Position numbers and translations under genes: made by a program. Below are positions 6,009-10,670 of a stretch of DNA of 10,670 nucleotides, piece after piece. The stretch is from contig JAUWAH010000036.1 of assembly GCA_030602145.1 (NCBI GenBank), positions 1 to 10,670 of the forward strand. The letters run 5' to 3'. Every line of letters starts with the position of its first letter. Position 1 is the stretch's first letter. Below the pieces are notes generated by a model, which saw nothing but the letters and a program-made list of their open reading frames with translations, was not told where the DNA came from and ran no database searches. This stretch comes from Desulfobulbus sp. Its GTDB lineage: Bacteria > Desulfobacterota > Desulfobulbia > Desulfobulbales > Desulfobulbaceae.

Positions 6009-7568
6009 ATGCCCCCATCTGTTCCGATCATTCTGACCATTCTTGACGGCTGGGGCATCGGCGAGCCCACCGACAGCAACGCAGTCCATGTTGCCGACAC
6101 CCCGAACATGGATCGCTTGAGCCGCGAGTTTCCCGCCACCACGCTCATCGCCCATGACGGCATGGTCGGCCTGCCGGAGGGGCAGATGGGCAACTCCGAG
6201 GTCGGCCATCTCAACATCGGCGCCGGCCGGATCGTCTACCAGGACTACACCCGCATCAACCGGGCGGTGGAACTGGGGCAGTTCGCCGCCAACCCGATGT
6301 TCAACGAGGTCATGGACAATGTTCGGAAAGCCGCCTCCCGCCTCCATCTCTGCGGGTTGGTCTCCGACGGCGGCGTCCACAGCCATCTCCGCCATCTCGT
6401 TGCCCTGATCGAACTGGCGGCGGCCAAGGGCGTCGAGGTGTTCATTCATGCCTTCATGGACGGCAGGGACACCTCACCGACCAGTGGTCTTGGCTTCATG
6501 GAGGAGTTGACGGCCGCCCTGGTGCGGATCGGTCGGGGCAGGGTGGCCACGGTGTCCGGACGCTATTGGGCCATGGACAGGGACAAACGCTGGGATCGGG
6601 TGCAGAAGGCCTGGGACGCCATGGTGCATGGCCAGGGGCCGACCGCCGTGCAGGCGGTCGACCTGATCAGAGAAGCCTATGGCCGGGGGGAAACCGACGA
6701 ATTCATCACCCCCACCGTCCTCCTCGACGAAGGCGGGGAACCGGTGGGCCGGATCGCCGACAACGACGCGGTCATCTTCTTCAATTTCCGCGCCGATCGT
6801 GTCCGGGAACTCTGCCATGCCTTCGGCGATCCGATCTTCACCCAGTTCAAGGCCGGTGTCCGTCCCCGCCTGCTGCATCTGGCGACCATGACCGAATACG
6901 AGGCCGATTTCACCTTTCCCGTCGCTTTCCCGCCTGTCAGCCTGACCCGCATCCTCGGCGAGGAAGTCAGCCGCAACGGCAAACGCCAGCTGCGGATCGC
7001 CGAAACCGAGAAATACGCCCATGTGACCTATTTCTTCAATGGCGGCAACGAGGTGCCTTACAAGGGCGAGGACCGGATCCTGATCAACTCGCCCCGCGAT
7101 GTCGCCACCTATGACCAGAAGCCGCAGATGAGTGCCGTCGAGGTCACCGATACCCTGCTGCGAGTCTTGACGGAGAAGGAGGAGGCCGGCACGCCGTACG
7201 ACTTGATCATTCTCAATTTTGCCAACGGCGACATGGTCGGACACACCGGAGTGATGAGGGCGGCGGTTGCCGCCTGCGAAACCGTGGATCGCTGCGTCGG
7301 CCGCATCGAGCAGTTCATGGCGGAGCGGGGCGGCATCATGCTGATCACCGCCGACCACGGCAATGCCGAACAGATGGTCGACCCGGAAACCGGTAGCCCC
7401 CACACCGCCCATACGCTTAATCCGGTGCCCTTTATCCTGGTGGCGGACAGCCATCGGCACCGGACCCTGCGCGACGGCGGGGCGCTGAAGGATATCGCTC
7501 CTACCATCCTGACCCTGATGGATCTGGAGATTCCGGTGGAAATGGAAGGGGAGAACCTGATTCTCTGA
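6009..7568 (+). CDS. gpmI: 2,3-bisphosphoglycerate-independent phosphoglycerate mutase
   Basis: This cytoplasmic enzyme interconverts 3- and 2-phosphoglycerate in glycolysis and gluconeogenesis, using two Mn2+ ions and a phosphoserine intermediate. The 519-residue protein has the family's usual length (about 510). Visible motifs are the metal Asp in ILDGWG (D13), the catalytic serine in GQMGNSEVGH (S63), HAFMDGRDTSP (from H147), GRYWAMDRD, FNFRADR, NFANGDMVGHTG and the second metal cluster TADHGNAEQM (D449, H450). ATG 6009 is chosen over the GTG at 6006 because GGAGG (5998-6002) lies six bases upstream. The alkaline-phosphatase-like phosphatase domain is interrupted by the transferase domain in the standard way. 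All catalytic residues I can check are present. It sits between rsfS and thrC and is likely co-transcribed with rsfS. Confidence 0.97.
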   Translation: MPPSVPIILTILDGWGIGEPTDSNAVHVADTPNMDRLSREFPATTLIAHDGMVGLPEGQMGNSEVGHLNIGAGRIVYQDYTRINRAVELGQFAANPMFNEVMDNVRKAASRLHLCGLVSDGGVHSHLRHLVALIELAAAKGVEVFIHAFMDGRDTSPTSGLGFMEELTAALVRIGRGRVATVSGRYWAMDRDKRWDRVQKAWDAMVHGQGPTAVQAVDLIREAYGRGETDEFITPTVLLDEGGEPVGRIADNDAVIFFNFRADRVRELCHAFGDPIFTQFKAGVRPRLLHLATMTEYEADFTFPVAFPPVSLTRILGEEVSRNGKRQLRIAETEKYAHVTYFFNGGNEVPYKGEDRILINSPRDVATYDQKPQMSAVEVTDTLLRVLTEKEEAGTPYDLIILNFANGDMVGHTGVMRAAVAACETVDRCVGRIEQFMAERGGIMLITADHGNAEQMVDPETGSPHTAHTLNPVPFILVADSHRHRTLRDGGALKDIAPTILTLMDLEIPVEMEGENLIL

Positions 7569-7629
7569 GCCGCAACCTGTCCTCCAGGCGGGTTACCCAA
7601 CGCTACCTCAACATCAAAGGAACAAGCGG

Positions 7630-9021
7630 ATGCGCTATATCAGCACCAGGGGAGGGATCGCACCCCTGCGATTCCAGGACGCGGTCATGATGGGGCTGGC
7701 CAGGGATGGCGGCCTGCTGTTGCCTGAAACCCTGCCGACCGTGACCGCCGACGTCGTCGACCGCTGGCAGTCCCTGCCTTACCAGGCCCTTGCCAAGGAG
7801 ATCCTGGCGCTGTTCATCGACGATATTCCGGATTCCGACCTTGAGGACCTGATCAATCGGGCCTACGCCTCCTTTGCTCATCCCCAGGTGACACCGGTCA
7901 CCAAACAGGGCGATGTCTATATCCTTGAACTCTTCCACGGCCCGACGCTGGCCTTCAAGGACGTGGCCCTGCAACTGCTCGGCAACCTGTTCGAGTACGT
8001 ACTGGCCCGCAGCGGCGGCTTCATGAACATCCTCGGCGCCACCTCGGGCGACACCGGCAGCGCCGCCATCGCCGGGGTGCGGGGTAAGGCGGGCATCAAC
8101 ATCTTCATCCTCCATCCGCACGGCCGCACCAGTCCCATTCAGGCCCTGCAGATGACCACGGTGCTCGATGCCAACGTGTTCAACATTGCCGTGCGCGGCA
8201 CATTCGATGATGCCCAGGCCATCGTTAAGGCGATCTTCAACGATCTCGACTTCCGCGACCGCCATTGCCTGGGCGCGGTCAACTCGATCAACTGGGCGAG
8301 GGTGCTGGCCCAGGTGGTTTACTATGTCTACGCCTATCTCACACTGCGCACACAGGGAGAGAGGAGCGTCGACTTCTCCGTGCCCACCGGCAATTTCGGT
8401 GATATCTTCGCCGGTTATGTGGCCCGCCGGCTGCTACCCGCCGGCTGCATCCAGACCCTGATCCTGGCCACCAACGCCAACGACATCCTCACCCGTTTCG
8501 TCAACCGGGGGGAATATAGCCGGGGTCAGGTCCGGGCCACCAGCAGCCCCTCCATGGACATCCAGGTTGCCTCCAACTTCGAACGCTACCTGTACTATCT
8601 GCGCGGCGAGGATGGCCGTGCCGTACGGGCGGACATGGAAGGGTTCGCCGCCACCGGCCGGCTCGATCTTTCCGCATTCACGGGCAGGGTTTGCGAAGAT
8701 TTCCGGTCGCGATCGGTTTCCGAGGAGGAAACCATCGCCACCATTAGTGAATTTTACCGCCGATACGACTACCTGCTCGATCCGCATACCGCGGTTGGCG
8801 TCAAGGCGGCGCTGGACCTGCGCGATTCGGGCCGACCGGTGGTCTGTCTGGCCACGGCCCATCCGGCCAAGTTCGGCGCGGCGGTCTCCCAAGCCATCGG
8901 CAGCGAGCCACCGTTGCCGCCGGCCCTCGCCGAGCTGACAAACCGGGAGAGCCGTTGCACCGTGCTGGCGGCGGAGATCGAGGCGGTCAAGACCTTTGTC
9001 GCCGCCAACGCCCTGCGATAA
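7630..9021 (+). CDS. thrC: Threonine synthase (PLP-dependent)
   Basis: Threonine synthase converts O-phosphohomoserine to L-threonine and phosphate, the last step of threonine synthesis. The 463-residue protein starts MRYISTRGG, typical of the E. coli/yeast-type subgroup with its N-terminal threonine-synthase domain (about 1-80). The PLP lysine is K110 in LAFKDVALQ. Other fold-type II features follow: GATSGDTGSAAI (phosphate-binding region), HPHGRTSPIQ, INWARVLAQ, VPTGNFGD and the late DPHTAVGV motif. ATG 7630 has AAAGGA at 7616-7621 (eight-base spacing). The length lies between E. coli ThrC (428) and the yeast enzyme (514). A 61-base gap after gpmI holds no clear terminator. O-phosphohomoserine lies at the threonine branch of aspartate-family amino acid synthesis; in many bacteria methionine branches off just before it, at homoserine. 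Confidence 0.96.
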   Translation: MRYISTRGGIAPLRFQDAVMMGLARDGGLLLPETLPTVTADVVDRWQSLPYQALAKEILALFIDDIPDSDLEDLINRAYASFAHPQVTPVTKQGDVYILELFHGPTLAFKDVALQLLGNLFEYVLARSGGFMNILGATSGDTGSAAIAGVRGKAGINIFILHPHGRTSPIQALQMTTVLDANVFNIAVRGTFDDAQAIVKAIFNDLDFRDRHCLGAVNSINWARVLAQVVYYVYAYLTLRTQGERSVDFSVPTGNFGDIFAGYVARRLLPAGCIQTLILATNANDILTRFVNRGEYSRGQVRATSSPSMDIQVASNFERYLYYLRGEDGRAVRADMEGFAATGRLDLSAFTGRVCEDFRSRSVSEEETIATISEFYRRYDYLLDPHTAVGVKAALDLRDSGRPVVCLATAHPAKFGAAVSQAIGSEPPLPPALAELTNRESRCTVLAAEIEAVKTFVAANALR

Positions 9022-9056
9022 GCTCGTCTTTCCACTCCAATCTCGGGAGGAGCGCC

Positions 9057-9896
9057 ATGGTCGATATGGAGCAGTACCAGCAGCAGGTTGAGGCGGCGGC
9101 GGCACATATCCGCGCCTGTATCAGCGAGCCGCCCGAGGTGCTCATTCAATTGGGAACCGGGCTAGGTGAGCTGGTCCGGGCCATGCAGGTGGACTGCTCG
9201 CTCGCCTATGCCGAAATCCCCCATTTCCCGAGATCGACGGTGGTCAGCCACGACGGCAACCTGGTCATTGGTCGGCTTGCCGGCCGGCGGACGGCCATCC
9301 TCCAGGGGCGGTTTCACTGCTATGAGGGGTATTCGGCCCGGGAGGTGGCTTTCCCCATCCGGGCATTGGCCCTTCTGGGTGTGCGCACGGCCATCATCAC
9401 CAACGCCAGCGGCGGCCTCAATCCGACCTTTCGACCGGGCACCATCATGATCGTGGCCGATCATATCAACCTGCTGGGCGACAATCCCCTCCGCGGCCCC
9501 AACATCGATGCCTGGGGGCCGCGCTTTCCCGATCTTTCCACGCCCTATGCCCCGGAACTCCGCCAACTGGCCCGGCGGCTGGCCAAGCGGCTGGGGTTAG
9601 CGGAGGTGGTTGAGGGGACCTATGTCTGCATTCCCGGCCCGAGCCTGGAGACCCCGGCCGAAACCCGGTTTTTACGGATGATCGGCGCCGATGCGGTGGG
9701 CATGTCGTCGGTGCCGGAAATTCTGGTGGCCCTGCACGCCGGCATGCGGGTGCTCGGCCTGTCGGTGGTGGCCAATGTCAACGATCCCGATCATTTCCGG
9801 CCGATCCGGATTGAGGAGATCATCGCCGCGGCCCGCAAGGCCGAACCCCGCTTGCAGCAGTTGATCATCAACACCTTGGCGGAGATGCAGCCATGA
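9057..9896 (+). CDS. Purine nucleoside phosphorylase, trimeric PNP/MTAP family
   Basis: The enzyme cleaves purine nucleosides with phosphate to free base and ribose-1-phosphate. The 279-residue protein starts at ATG 9057, with GGAGG at 9046-9050 (six-base spacing). Motifs match the human-type trimeric PNP position for position: GTGLG (33-37), GRFHCYEGY (84-92), NASGG (116-120), GPSLET with E198, GADAVGMSSVPE with M216, and N240. Human PNP uses E201, M219 and N243 for purine 6-oxo binding. The MTAP subgroup has serine and aspartate at the equivalents of E201 and N243. The residues here therefore point to 6-oxopurine nucleosides (inosine, guanosine) rather than methylthioadenosine. Its TGA overlaps the ATG of the next gene, a deaminase, so translation is probably coupled. 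The product might act on inosine, methylthioinosine or S-inosylhomocysteine; which one cannot be told by eye. punA would be the usual symbol if inosine/guanosine is the substrate. Confidence 0.92.
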   Translation: MVDMEQYQQQVEAAAAHIRACISEPPEVLIQLGTGLGELVRAMQVDCSLAYAEIPHFPRSTVVSHDGNLVIGRLAGRRTAILQGRFHCYEGYSAREVAFPIRALALLGVRTAIITNASGGLNPTFRPGTIMIVADHINLLGDNPLRGPNIDAWGPRFPDLSTPYAPELRQLARRLAKRLGLAEVVEGTYVCIPGPSLETPAETRFLRMIGADAVGMSSVPEILVALHAGMRVLGLSVVANVNDPDHFRPIRIEEIIAAARKAEPRLQQLIINTLAEMQP

Positions 9897-10670
9897 GCAT
9901 GGACCAGGCAGACCTGATTCTCACCGGCCGCTTCCTGTTGACCATGGATCGGGATCAGACCCTGATCGAGGAGGGCGGGGTGGCCATCGGCGGCGACACC
10001 ATCCTGGCGGTCGGTCCGGCGGCCGACCTGCTGGCAGCCCATCCCGAGGCCGAGGTGATCGCCGAACCGCATGGTCTGATCATGCCCGGCCTGGTCAATG
10101 TTCACACCCATGCCGCCATGGCGCTGTTCCGGGGGCTGGCCGACGATCTGCCGCTGATGCAGTGGCTGCACGACTACATTTTTCCGGTGGAAGCGACCCT
10201 GACCGGTGAATTGGTCTATCAGGGAACCCTGCTCTCCGTGGCCGAGATGATCAAGTCGGGGACCACCTCGTTCTGTGACATGTACCTCTTTGCCGACGAT
10301 GTGGCCAGGGCCGCCGCCGAGGCCGGCATACGGGCCTGGGTCGGCGAGGTGCTCTACGATTTCCCCTCGCCCAATTACGGGGAGTTGGCCAACGGCTTTG
10401 CCTACACACGCGACCTGATGGACCGCTGGCGGCATCACCCGCTCGTCAGTGTCACCGTGGATCCGCATGCGGTCTACACCTGTTCGCCGGACCTGCTGGC
10501 CCGGCTGGGGGCCATGGCCGAGGAAGAGGGGGCCCTCTATGTGATCCATCTCTCCGAAAACGAGGAGGAGGTTCGCACCTGCCTGGAGCGCTATGGTCGC
10601 CGCCCGGTGGCTCATCTGGAAGCGCTCGGCCTGCTCGGCCCGAGGGTGGTGGCCGATCACTGCGTCATGC
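9893..10670 (+). CDS. mtaD: 5-methylthioadenosine/S-adenosylhomocysteine deaminase, 5' part
   Basis: This amidohydrolase-superfamily enzyme deaminates 5-methylthioadenosine and S-adenosylhomocysteine (and sometimes adenosine) to the inosine forms. About 259 residues lie in the window; the family runs to about 430, so the 3' part is missing by truncation at the edge, not by mutation. Visible features are the N-terminal beta-sandwich strand ADLILTGRF, MPGLVNVHTHAAM with metal ligands H71 and H73, RGLADDLPLMQWL, SGTTSFCDMY, PHAVYTCSP (H192), IHLSENEEEV with H219, and VADHCVM (H256). This HTHAAM plus ADDLPLMxWL signature is typical of MtaD-like deaminases rather than guanine or chlorohydrolase relatives. 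ATG 9893 overlaps the upstream stop by four bases (ATGA); GGAG at 9881-9884 serves as ribosome site. A second in-frame ATG at 9899 is possible. It is very probably in one operon with the phosphorylase. Confidence 0.93.
   Translation, partial: MSMDQADLILTGRFLLTMDRDQTLIEEGGVAIGGDTILAVGPAADLLAAHPEAEVIAEPHGLIMPGLVNVHTHAAMALFRGLADDLPLMQWLHDYIFPVEATLTGELVYQGTLLSVAEMIKSGTTSFCDMYLFADDVARAAAEAGIRAWVGEVLYDFPSPNYGELANGFAYTRDLMDRWRHHPLVSVTVDPHAVYTCSPDLLARLGAMAEEEGALYVIHLSENEEEVRTCLERYGRRPVAHLEALGLLGPRVVADHCVM

Noticed and set aside
6474..7460. 328-residue open frame on the - strand opposite gpmI
   Set aside because: A shadow of gpmI; composition is His/Gly/Asp-rich without motifs.
9791..10660. 289-residue open frame on the - strand opposite the phosphorylase end and the deaminase
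   Set aside because: The + strand reading carries the HTH, HLSE and VADHC amidohydrolase motifs; the antisense reading has none.

Overview
The window reads as a stretch of bacterial chromosome from a GC-rich, probably Gram-negative organism. The order rsfS-gpmI and the style of the proteins (threonine synthase, MTA/SAH deaminase, topoisomerase III with C-terminal repeats) suggest a deltaproteobacterium or Desulfobacterota member, perhaps of the Desulfobulbus kind. That placement is an inference from memory of related genomes, not something the sequence proves.

Left part (1-2411). This part is less GC-rich (hand count 29/60 in 541-600, against 40/60 in 6721-6780). It begins with an AT-rich non-coding edge and a frameshifted 5' remnant of what looks like an insertion-sequence transposase on the + strand. 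Next, on the - strand, comes a 565-residue protein: an extended short-chain dehydrogenase/epimerase joined to a helical C-terminal region of about 230 residues that I do not recognise. Its 3' end abuts or overlaps the transposase remnant. A 376-base gap with no gene separates it from the rightward genes. The gap holds two outward-facing TTGACA boxes and two short inverted repeats.

Right part (2412-10670). Seven genes are closely spaced on the + strand: an ABHD14-like alpha/beta hydrolase, DNA topoisomerase III (topB), ribosomal silencing factor (rsfS), cofactor-independent phosphoglycerate mutase (gpmI), threonine synthase (thrC), a purine nucleoside phosphorylase (punA-like) and the 5' part of an MTA/SAH deaminase (mtaD-like), cut by the window edge. 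Gaps are 20, 89, 17, 61 and 35 bases, then a 4-base overlap, so one or two transcripts are likely.

Functionally these are mostly housekeeping genes: DNA decatenation, ribosome dormancy, glycolysis/gluconeogenesis and threonine synthesis. The last two form a coherent pair. The deaminase would turn methylthioadenosine or S-adenosylhomocysteine into inosine-type nucleosides, and the phosphorylase could split those (or inosine) to hypoxanthine. I found no CRISPR array, tRNA, rRNA, toxin-antitoxin pair or recognisable defence system. The most interesting items are the SDR-helical fusion with its IS-disturbed end, the ABHD14-like hydrolase, and the phosphorylase-deaminase couple.
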